NCBI RefSeq assembly: GCF_000091045.1
Contig: NC_006692.1
Span: forward strand, 932,221 to 974,720
DNA from: Cryptococcus deneoformans JEC21
Lineage: Eukaryota; Basidiomycota; Tremellomycetes; Tremellales; Cryptococcaceae
Reading direction: 5' to 3'
Length of the DNA stretch: 42,500 nt
Positions 31,536 to 41,306 of the stretch are shown here, in pieces (positions within the stretch are counted from its first letter, which is position 1; each line of letters begins with the position of its first letter). The translations under genes and the position numbers were made by a program. A model generated the notes under the pieces. That model made no database searches. It was not told where the DNA came from and worked only from the letters and a program-made list of their open reading frames with translations.

Positions 31536-32550
31536 CTAGGTAAGCCGAGGTGGCATCTCCCGCAGTCAGCTCGGTGTCTAACTGATGAATCTTGGGTTTC
31601 TGAGCGCTTGTGCGGGTAGGGCACTGAGGATGTCCTGAGCTTTGTTAATTGCCATAGAAAATGCAAGTCGGATCGGTAACTGACGCCTCCCCAAAGTAAC
31701 AGGTATCCTAGAAGAGGTGTTGGTGTTTAGGAAGATGCGAGAAATCAAGCATTTCCTATTAAATTAATCGCCTGTAATGATCTTCGCTTCAATGACTCGG
31801 TCGAGAAGCTTATTGATAATCAGGCGAGTGCCATTACATAGGCTTTAAACTCTCGACTGAGAGTGGAAACAACCCTTTGATCACACCGAAACTGGGATAT
31901 GGTTAAATGCGGGACACTTTTGTCGCTCAGTTGACAAGTTCGTCTTGCGTAGAGGCACGAATTCCACATGAGCACATCTAGCATTAAGTTACCACCGTCC
32001 TAGCAGTTTGTCCACTTATATGCCCAGAGGGCCGGGAGTTCATGACCTATAGATAGTATGTAAATTGACGTTATTGAAAACTCACGCATGAAATCACTCA
32101 CTTCACAGAAACAATACATGCTTCTAACACCCCATGCGCAGATAGTTCGAGGTGTTTTGATCCGGACACCTGGAATCTTTAGATGCACATGAAAGCGCCG
32201 TCAGCAAGGCTCAATGGCTGTTGATGAAGCTGCTAAAATGAAAGCTTTTCGGAGAAGTGTGCAAGGGCGCTCTCAATGTCATCCTCAATGCGACACTCCT
32301 CGAGAATCCGCTGACGACTGGTCGCCACAAATTTCTCGAAAGCGATCATGAGGTCTGCCAGCCTCACCTTGGACTTCCAAGTCTCTCCAAACCGTCCCTA
32401 TGCTATCATAATGAGGGAACGTACTTGACGGAATCCTCTAGCACCAAGTGCAGCTCGGTAACTTCAACCAACTCGCCGACAAGGTTGGGTAATACGTAGA
32501 ACTTGGGTGATGAAAAAAGATCGGGAATTCGGAAGCAAAGAGTGGCGAGG
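31536..32550. other. decayed transposon-like sequence
   Basis: Short minus-strand frames persist, e.g. one ending near 32240 with L-M-I-A-F-E-K-F-V-A-T-S-R-Q-R-I-L-E and one at 32000-32188 with G-H-E-L-P-A-L-W-A-Y-K-W-T-N-C. They may be the C-terminal part of the adjacent MULE-like transposase. No intact gene. Confidence 0.35.
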
Positions 32551-33720
32551 TCACGCATCAAGTATATGAAAAGCCGATGATCCGAGACGAGGAGTAATTG
32601 GCTCATGACAGGCACAGAAATGAGAAAAGACGCAGAGAAAAAAAGGAATGAACGGAATGTAGTCGGCCTCATTGCGCTGAGAAAACGATATTTGCAAATT
32701 ACATCTTGCAACAGATGCGGCTTTGGCGTTGATGATGGACACAAAGTCGGTACTTATAAATGGGAACCTTTCGGGAGCCTTGTGTGGGTCGCATTTTTTC
32801 GAGAGTAGCCCCACTTTAGTCATACGACTAGTGACCGCTTCTGTAGAGGAAATTAGCGATATTCGGTTCACTTCTGTACAGTGAACCACACGTTTGACAT
32901 GCCATAGACATAAGAGTATACGAGTATCAGGGAAGATACTCAAAACCGAGTTAATCTCTGTTGTGTCCTTACCCATGGATTGATTATCTTAATTCGGATC
33001 TGGTAGTCGTGAGACATTTGACGCAAGACCATTGATTGTGAGCGTTTTTTTGCTTTATACGCTGCAAGGCCATATTAGAACATGTCGTCTCCAAACAAAT
33101 TAGAATAGTTTACTTACGGTAGCCTCCCAGATGGCCCATTTTATCTTCAGTACGCAATAGGATGCAACCATACACCAGTTTTGGCATCAAGGATTGATCG
33201 AGGCTGTCGCTGTTGAGTGTCGACCTGTAATCCATGGATATCCATCAGCATACATGCCCATTCATAAACCAGACCAAAAGAGCTTATACGTCGGGTCCAA
33301 GATCTCTTCCATCTGACCTTTCCGCTCTCCAGTGGTGTCCAGATTGTAACGAAGACCAAAGCTGATAGCGGTGATTCCCCCCATCTCTCGCATGTTCGAA
33401 TAGACAAGGATTGTCCTCCAGTTCCTATCGATCTTCTGTTGGTATCACTAGACCATTGTGAAGATAGACGGTATGACTTCAGCAGAATGTCCGTCATTCG
33501 GTTACAATTTTGTTCATCAGTGAGCCAATGGTACTGCTTGGTGGAAGACTTCGAGGATGATACTAGTAGCTCAAACATCCTCGGCCGTCAGGTTACTAGC
33601 AACCCTAGACCTGAGGATCTGGCTGAGACGTCTTTCCACTTCAGAAGGCCCATCGATACGCTGATACTTGACTTGATGTGAGTGATAGCACCGCATGAGT
33701 CGCTCCAAAGCGAGGGTGAC
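32551..33720 (-). mobile_element. decayed MULE-like transposase
   Basis: The 32551-32976 minus frame opens with M-G-K-D-T-T-E-I-N-S-V-L-S-I-F-P-D-T-R-I, then L-C-L-W-H-V-K-R-V-V. A D-K-x...E-I-N...F-P-x-x-x-x-x-L-C-x-W-H-x-x-R pattern is the second-Asp and C/H region of Mutator-like transposases. Upstream frames (33147-33578, 33571-33831) are separated by frameshifts and stops and look like the decayed N-terminal portion. Confidence 0.55.
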
Positions 33721-33747
33721 ATGAAGTTGAGGTGTGAGGTGTGACAG

Positions 33748-35025
33748 ACTACCGTGGGAAATATTTTGAAGGTGCCTCGGCCGGGAACCCTGTGGCCGTG
33801 TCCACGCAGAAGGGAGACAAGAAGACGGCATTTGGCTCGGATAGAAATAATTTATATAAAAGTGACGATGGAGTTATTACCCTTGATGACTTCGAGTTCC
33901 CACACCCATTATCTATTCGGCGAGCCCATAGTCATTTATTCAGCTTGGTCTTAGGTGCCATTCGCACTCTCCCAGACGGGCACTTATCCACCTTGAACAC
34001 CTCGATCACCGCAAGCTTGGCTCGCTGCGACATACGCCGCTTATTGTCGAAATCTAACAACACGACCGTCCTCTGTACTGTCTGACCGGTACATTACAGG
34101 CACAATGGGTCGCACATACAGAATCTATTTGGCAGGAGAGTCTGTACTGATGTGCAGACATTGCGGGAATCATCTAGCCGTTAGTGAAGGTATCATCTCA
34201 AAGGTGGGTAAGACTTTGCATAGTGAAACCGGTGGCAAACCCAGGCACGGTCTTTTTTTGCTTCGGCTTCGTTGGGTCTGGCATAGAATACAGGCTTATG
34301 CTCCATGTATGGTAGCAATTCACTGGCCAGCATGGTCGGGCTATCCTAGTCCACACAGTGTAGGTCCTGAAACTGCTTCCCGCCTCCTATCATCCCGCAG
34401 TCACTGATCACAACTAGAGTAAACACATACAGCGGTGAGACCGAAGATAGAGAGATGCGCACTGGAAAGCACACCGTGAGAGACGTCTACTGTCGCGTTT
34501 GCCATAGCACCCTTGGCTGGAAATATGTGAGTCGGGGACTCGACTGGTCTTATTTTCCTTTGATCTCGCTTGCTTGTAGGTACTGACAGATGACGTCAGG
34601 ATTTTGCCTCTGAACATGATCAGAAATACAAGGAAGGCAAATATATTCTCGAGCGAGAAATGATCACTGAGAAGCCAGAACGCCATGACATTATCAACGG
34701 GAAACCGCATATTGAGGAGATACCTGTCCGCGAAATTCTCGCTTAAAACTTTTCAACCTAATCACCTTTCGACTGATTAAAGAACTATCAGTTCTCGACT
34801 TTTACTTCTCATCACCCTCAACCGTGGCCTATCCTACATCGGCCTTGGCGTTAACCGTCTTCGACAGCTGTTCGTCGCTGTGAATTTATTCAATGGTGTT
34901 GTTGCCATTTCGATTTTCCTGTTGCCTTTTGTGTATATGTATTTGCTATTTCTGACTGCCTTTTACGATGTTCCCTTTTGTATTTTGTTTATTTTTATGC
35001 CATTGAACGTTATCAACTACCGTGG
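33748..35025 (+). repeat. Yippee cassette, copy 2
   Basis: Directly oriented second copy of 23651-24890. The 10-mer A-C-T-A-C-C-G-T-G-G occurs at both ends (33748-33757 and 35016-35025). Copy 1 has the 10-mer at its left end only. Confidence 0.85.
34105..34746 (+). CDS. Yippee-family zinc-binding protein, copy 2
   Basis: Three exons: 34105-34203, 34401-34526, 34600-34746; 372 nt, 123 aa. Exon 1 encodes exactly the same 33 residues as copy 1. Exons 2-3 differ by about ten substitutions (e.g. F to S in D-F-A-F-E, R to H twice) and the last two residues are lost. Both C-x2-C pairs (C-R-H-C, C-R-V-C) and Q-K-Y-K-E-G-K-Y are kept, so it appears functional. As in copy 1, the central F-x-G-x-x-G-x-A-Y-L-F segment is not encoded in the three exons. 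One frame of intron 1 stays open from the ATG to 34407, giving a possible 100-residue unspliced product. Confidence 0.78.
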
Positions 35026-36503
35026 TCTGTGTTGAACTGGTATTCACTCAGCACCTTCGTACAAACAGTCTCAGAGAGCAGTGTGCAAGATAGTGATGAG
35101 GAAGACCAGAAAGCTACAAAAGAGGAAATTAAAATAGGGTATAGAGTCTGAACGAAAAAGACCACGTAGTCATCTATTATCTAAAAAGAGCAGCTAGACT
35201 AAACTCCGTCAGTCTGGTTTCACAGAATGGTGTCCAAGCCGGTGAAGCTACTACTTACATTTGGGCCCGGCATTAGATGAACGACATACTAGTCAACGTG
35301 TTACTTTGGGTGAGCTTGAACCACATCCTTTCTTCCTAGTGGGAAACTATATTAATTCTTGCTGTTAATACTTGCAGCCTTAGCTCAGATTCATGTACTT
35401 TGAGTGTATACTCGCTTTGAGCTCCATTAACCATAAGTTCATTGACTTCACAGTACCTGAGTAGTATGGTGCTACATCCAGAGTGACTCATTTTTTCCGT
35501 GATGATTGAACTGTTCAATTGATGACTTGTCTCAAGAATTGCCATTAGCCAGTAACCTCAACTTGACTACTCACGATAGCTTTCCAGGTATGCCTTTGCC
35601 CAGAACAAGTCCTTTATCTTCTCATCCTCAAGGACGCCTGGGAACCGTGCCGGGCATTAAACAAGTTAGGTGCGCAATGCTGTAGGCTTTGTTGAACCAC
35701 AGCACCAATGGCAAATAACGATTCACATGAGATCGCCCCCGGAATGGGATGTAAATCCCCATTGCCTCACATACTAGCTATAGATACTTACTTCCTTTGG
35801 TTGTCCAATTGGGTGAATTCCTTCCTTTGTGTATTTATTTCGCTTCTGGGCGATTTACCCGTTTTCGCTCGCCATACCATTAGGGACGTTTCATTTATGA
35901 TCGCTCAACGCAACTGACTGGTGAACTGAATGTGAAAGGAAAAGGGCGAGTTTCCTTTCATTTTCGATTTGACTCTTTCTAGCAACTCCGAATGGCCAAG
36001 AGAACTCTCACTATATCAAAAAGAGAGTTAAAGATAGAAGGTGTTTCACAGATCTCTTGAGTCGCATCCTTGGGAAGTTACATCTCATCATCACTCTATC
36101 AACTTAATTAACGGTTTTCGATCTGGAAGAAATCGTCCTATAACCCACTCATCATCTCAACCCCGTATTTCGGCTTTGACCCAAAACACATCTACTGGCA
36201 TATGCTTGCCAGCTCGCAAGCCTCTTGCTTCATTACGATAGTCATCGAAGGATCCTTCCTTCCTTACAGCTTGTCGTCATTTCCGTCGAGAGATTCCCAG
36301 TCAAACACCCGTTAACCAATTGGTTAGTACCTACGCGTAATCTTTCCATTTTTGTGCTCATCTCTGCCAAAGAAACTGTCAACAGATAGTCAGTCCATCA
36401 AGTCAGCGTAAGGACGCAAGCTTACTGTATTAAAGAGGTCAATCTTGGTCAAATCGACTGCCCCTGGCGTACGTACGAGTCTTCCTTTGATCCCAGCACT
36501 ACT
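35026..36503. other. no gene recognised; probable long upstream region of the homeobox gene
   Basis: About 1.5 kb with only short open frames (e.g. 35336-35545 minus, 35708-35917 plus) lacking domains. The last 250 bp contain splice-like signals (GGTTAG, AACAG) that could belong to a 5' UTR intron of the homeodomain gene. Confidence 0.4.
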
Positions 36504-38001
36504 ATGTCCGCTCGACAGCAAGTCCCTTTTCGAGAGCTCTCACAGGAAGCAAAAATGTCGACTTCCCCACCTTTGAGGGGTATTCCGATCGATCGGCTGT
36601 CCACGAGGTCTTTTGGAAGGGAGGAAAGTATGAGTAAGAGTTCAGACAACCATAAATCGGTACTTCTGTCGCCCATAGCAAGAAGTTCCAGTTCAAGCCC
36701 CGTTCCAAGACCAAGCCACAAGCTTTCAGAAGGCAAGTGTTTTGAGGTAAAAAAGGAGGGAAAGCGCTGATAGGGCCATTAGTAGTAGAGGCAGTAGAAG
36801 ACAAGGGAAAGAAGACTTCCCAATCACTTCCGGCAGCAAGTCTGCCTCTTATCTTCCGTTCCTCACCTACACTCCCACCTCTTAACACGCGCAATCCTTC
36901 CAGGGACTCTTCGCCTTCTAGCCGAACAGGTCCTCCCCCTCATCCAACTGTTTTTCACGTTGAACATGGGGCCTTCCCACGAAAATCAAAGGAACATGGA
37001 CATGACTGTCCTCCGGCGAGACCCTACTTTCCTCCATGGTACAGTCACCCCCTTGGATACCCTCACCCCCATTCCTCCTCGGAACGGCACTACTCCTCTC
37101 TGTCTCGCATTCACACTCACCCAGAAGAGTATTATTCCATTCACATGCCAACAGATAGGTACTACAATGCACCTCTTCACCCATACTATGATCTAGAAGA
37201 CTATTACCCGCCTCCCTCTCCTTTCCCAGCACATGTCTACGCCCGGGGAAAAGAGGTTTATCACCGGATTCCTCAGCCATCAAGACCGAGACTACACATC
37301 CACCCTTATGCGTTTCCATGGAGTAATGAAGGTGATGTGAGGTTTTACTCTGGCGAGGGAAAGAGCAATGGATCACAGCCTTCTCATGGACTGGGACAGG
37401 GCCCAGTCGAGGGTTCGAGTGATAGGAAGTTGAGTAAAGGTACGTTGTCGAGTCCGGCAAGCGCGACCAGTACCAGTGCAGCGACCGTGATGAGTTTCAA
37501 GTCGCCACGTAAGCGGAGTGAGTGTAATGCAGAATAAATCAGGAAAGTCAGCTGATGTGGCGACAATGTTTAGCGAATGATGTACAGCTGGCGATGTTGA
37601 GTGATGTTTTCCAACGGACACAATATCCGTCTACAGAAGAAAGGGATGAACTGGCCAGACAGCTGGGAATGACTTCACGAAGTGTCCAGATTTGGGTTTG
37701 TTTCTCCCTTTATCCTCTTGTATCGCTCAGTCGCAGTCGCTCACGATATCTCTCATAGTTCCAAAATCGTCGTCGAGCAGTAAAAGTAGACCAGCAGTCA
37801 GCCATTCAACGCGCCGAAGCAGAAGCACGCGCCGCCGAAGCCACGCTCCGAGGGTTGCCGGCCCCGCCATTCCTGACTGGTAGCGTGCCAGGAGGCTCGG
37901 GGTCGAGAAGAAATAGTGACTCTGAGCTCGAGGATAACACGGAAGTTGACGCTGTTATGAAGAGAGAAAGGAAATCGCCGGATGCGGGTATGGAGGGTTG
38001 A
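36504..38001 (+). CDS. homeodomain transcription factor
   Basis: Proposed exons: 36504-36732, 36795-37517, 37574-37695, 37759-38001; 1317 nt, 438 aa. The homeodomain spans about residues 308-370: P-R-K-R-T-N-D-V-Q-L-A-M-L-S-D-V-F-Q, then P-S-T-E-E-R-D-E-L-A-R-Q-L-G-M, S-V-Q-I-W-F-Q-N-R-R-R-A-V-K. The recognition-helix W-F-x-N-x-R is complete, so it should bind DNA. An intron separates Q-I-W from F-Q-N-R-R. The N-terminal half is Ser/Pro/His/Tyr-rich and disordered; the tail is acidic with a final basic R-K-S-P. Intron 1 is uncertain: the best-phased solution uses a GC donor (GCAAGT at 36733), while a GTAAGA donor at about 36630 is an alternative. Target genes are unknown. Tail to tail with the stress-protein gene. 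Confidence 0.83.
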
Positions 38002-38241
38002 TCGGTTCGATGGGCACGGTGTCTGTGATAGTTGTTCAATAATAGTTGTTTAATACCAATAATGACATGGAGCGCTTTGTCGAGACTAGTCTTGTTATAA
38101 TGACATGTAAACCTCAATCAGTTAGTGGATCTTTCACCAGTTATCGGCAGTCATCTCTCACCGATCATCAAGCAAAATTAGATTCATATTTGTATAATTG
38201 TACAACTGATTGCCCAAAACCCAACGCTCTCTAGAAACAGA

Positions 38242-39526
38242 TCATTCGCTCATTCCTCCCGCACTCATAGCACTTCCACCGGTACTCCTTTCCCTACTCC
38301 TACTCCTACTCAATGTCAAGCCATCAGGGCCGACGATGGCAGCGTACTGCCCTCGCTTAGGATCATTTTGTCGCTTTTTGAGATGTTTCTTAACTTTACG
38401 TTCGGGACGGACGACAATGACGGGAACTGGGGAGTGTGAGACACAAAATCGAGAGACGGAACCCATACCAGGGGCTACAAGATGCATAAGTTACACGTTC
38501 GGATAAAAAGAAGCCCAAACTTACCGCCAAGAGCTTTACCCCAGGATTGTAACCTTGAGCGTTGAGCCCTGGTACCAACAACCAAAGCTGGAGGGAACTA
38601 TCAGCTTTGGTTCGCAGTCTGATTTTGCGATAACTTACAGTCGGGCCTATAAAGAGCGATCATTTTGAGCAAAGTGGTTGTTGATTTACCGGCAACGAAC
38701 TCGACAATGACAGAAATCTGCCTAGACGTTAGATATGCTATTAGCAGCTAAGTGGAAACGCACTCTTCGGAGATCATCAATTTCATCATTTTTTTCCAAG
38801 ACAGTCTTAAGCAAAGCCTGTGCTTCTTCCCTGAACTCTTCTTGTGCCTTTTCGGAATGTCTCTCTGAACAGCTGTCAGTCCAACCAAATCAGAGGATAA
38901 CAAGTCCTTACCTCCTTCATCAATTTCAATGACTCTGATAGCTACCACTTCGTCACCATCCTCCACTAATTCACTCATGAGCCATTCCAAAGCCGTTTCG
39001 CCCGATTCATCCGGAGAAACAGCCACGGCAAACACTCGAGTGTTGCGGGATCGTTTATAGCCACCACTTTTGGACTGCTTCTCCGTTAGCGTCCATTCCA
39101 CAATTCCAAAGAACTACTCACTTGGCACGTGAAAGCAAATAAGGCTCCAGGCCCCGCTTCGAATGCTTCAAATCCAACTTTCCTCCTGTACTTGCCGTCC
39201 TGTTGCCCACTCGAGTTCGTCCTTGTCCTAGGGAACTGACCATGGTGTGACATTGCACTTGGGAGATTTGTGGTGTTTGCATAGCCAGCAGAGCCAGAGT
39301 GGGATCGTTGATGGGACGGGGGATGCTCCGGAAGCTGCATTGAGACTCGGGAAGTGGAGTTGTGAATGAGGTTTGGGGTGGAGGCCGACGGTGAGGTTGG
39401 ATCCTGAGAGGATGGAAGGGTAACTGTACTGTCATTAACTGTGGCTGGACCGTCGGCGAGGGCGATATGGGCAGAGGTGCCGGCGGTAGAGTTGCCGTGT
39501 TGAAGGATTGCGGGAGGGAGTGACAT
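38242..39526 (-). CDS. universal stress protein (UspA domain)
   Basis: Six exons on the minus strand: 39526-39122, 39074-38912, 38864-38764, 38717-38639, 38587-38525, 38474-38242; 1044 nt, 347 aa. A Ser/Pro/His-rich N-terminal arm of about 135 residues precedes the Usp domain: R-V-F-A-V-A-V-S-P-D-E-S-G-E-T-A-L-E-W, then E-V-V-A-I-R-V-I-E-I, V-I-V-E-F-V-A-G-K-S, S-L-V-V-G-T-R-A-Q, and G-S-V-S-R-F-C-V-S-H-S-P-V-P-V-I-V-V-R-P. The last block is the G-x2-G-x9-G-S/T type loop that binds ATP in one Usp subgroup. A basic, Arg/Ser-rich tail follows. Role in stress response is inferred from the family. An upstream in-frame ATG at 39574 could add 16 residues. Confidence 0.9.
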
Positions 39527-39853
39527 TTTGAGATAAGGTTGACGCTGAGTAGTCACAGGTCGAGCAGCGAGCAATTAGTAACTTTAAAGGCTGTGAAATA
39601 AGTAAGCGTATGTGGTGGCGGCGGCGGCGGATGTTTTGATGGGGAGAACGGGGCTTGTGGTGGTGAAAACGTGTGTGGCGATGGAAAGGATATGTTGTGT
39701 GGATAATTATGCGACGGAACAAATGATAAGATGCGGCATGACGACGTGGGCTGTGCGCCGTTGTCACCCGAGATTTCTTTTTCGATGGATCTTCCGACTA
39801 TTTTCGCGCCAGTCTAATACTATTATAGCCTTGAGATATACTCTCGAGATGCG
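39527..39853. promoter_or_regulatory. divergent promoter between the USP and ARV1 genes
   Basis: 327 bp. A GGCGGCGGCGGCGG-type triplet run lies near 39617. No specific site can be named. Confidence 0.4.
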
Positions 39854-40894
39854 ATGCCCGTCTGCACCGCCTGCGCATGCCCAGCAGACTACATCTACAC
39901 CACCTACAAAACCAAGTCCAACATCCGCCTTGCAGTATGCGTGCGTTCCTGTCAAATCCGTCGACAACAACATACACTGATGTCTCATAGCCACGATGTA
40001 ATCAGTTCGTTGATCCTCTCATCGAACACCCCTCTCTGCTACTGCTTCTGGACCTCGTCCTCCTGAAGCCTCGCGTATTTCTGCATCTGTTATTCAACCG
40101 CGGGTCGTTGCCGTTCTCGGCTGTCTCGGAGCCAGCGTCAGAGATCGAGCGCGAGACTGCTCGAAGGAAGCAGTTATGGGAAGACTTTTCAACGCTTGCG
40201 TTATTGAGTGTTGGCGCAGAGACCGCCGTTAGGCTTCTGCCAACGTTGTCCGGCTCGGAAGATAGCTCTGACATACAACTAAGTAAGATATTTTGGACCA
40301 TTTCAGCCGTCCTTCTTGAAGGAGCGGCCCAACATCTCACGACTCTTGGCTTGAGTATACTGGTGTTGAAACTGAGGGGTCAAAACTGCTCTGTTTCACC
40401 CTCAGATGACATGCACCCGGCAAGGCAAGACGGTCGAAGAAAGTTTTTTGCGTGAGTACAAAATATCACTATCAAGTACATACACTTATACGTATCGCAG
40501 ACCCATCCTTATTCCTCTAACGCTGTTGTACACTTCTCTGCTCCCACTTCTCTTCCAGCTCTTCCTCTTTCCGTGGTACTCCACCCAGCCGACGATACAC
40601 GAACAACCACCTTCTCCTTCCTTATCGCTATCTCTCCTTTCATCTCTTCCCCTTCCATCATCCTTTACTATCCCGCCCTCATGGCTAGAGACCGAAAGGT
40701 TATTGTCTGAAGCATGGGCCAGGGGGGATAGGATATGGGCTGGTACAAGGCTCCTAGGTGGGATGAGTGCCGGCTATGGTCTTAGAGTCCTTTTACCAAC
40801 TAAGCCTTGGGAGACAACGTTGATCGTTTTGGCCGGCTGGATGGCCGCGGCGTTCGTAGGGAAAGTAGTTGCAGAGTTACCGTCAAGATCATGA
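39854..40894 (+). CDS. ARV1: ARV1-family ER lipid/sterol homeostasis protein
   Basis: Three exons: 39854-39940, 39991-40451, 40501-40894; 942 nt, 313 aa. The N-terminal zinc motif is complete once intron 1 (GTGCGT donor) is removed: C-T-A-C then 20-odd residues and C-P-R-C, followed by N-Q-F-V-D-P-L-I-E-H. The next segment L-L-D-L-V-L-L-K-P-R-V-F-L-H-L-L-F-N-R matches the Arv1 homology domain. Several hydrophobic segments follow (I-F-W-T-I-S-A-V-L-L, I-P-L-T-L-L-Y-T-S-L-L-P-L-L-F, a C-terminal one with W-M-A-A-A-F-V-G). ARV1 resides in the ER membrane and is linked to sterol trafficking and GPI-anchor synthesis. A GTATGC donor 9 nt upstream would delete one Cys of the zinc pair, so the downstream donor is preferred. 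Confidence 0.9.
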
Positions 40895-41306
40895 GCGGAA
40901 CATGCAGATGCTGTACACCCTGTCAGGGTCTAAAGTATCTCTGACAACACTGGCGAAACATTCGGCGAATCCATAGGGGCATTTCAATTTATTTAGCGCA
41001 GTGACACCTTTGGCGCGGACTATAATTCCTTTACCCATCAAAGTCAACCGCTCTTCTCCTTTCTCGATTTGTCCTCGTCTTCCATGCTATGACTGTCATG
41101 GATCTCAACTAGCCTGAAGGAATATCATTAGTGAATACGACGGCGATGCATCCCTTTGTTTTGTCAAGATGCGCCAGATAAGGGAGTTTCAAAAAGCCAG
41201 TTCTAAACTCTATTAATTACGTTCTTTTATCGACTTTCATCGACTGGGCATCAATCCATTCAATCTCAACTATACACTCCAGAGAGACAAAACGCCATGC
41301 CGAGGC
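40895..41306. other. intergenic
   Basis: 412 bp with no supported gene. It contains the 3' flank of ARV1 and the upstream flank of the decayed mucin-like paralogue. Confidence 0.4.
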
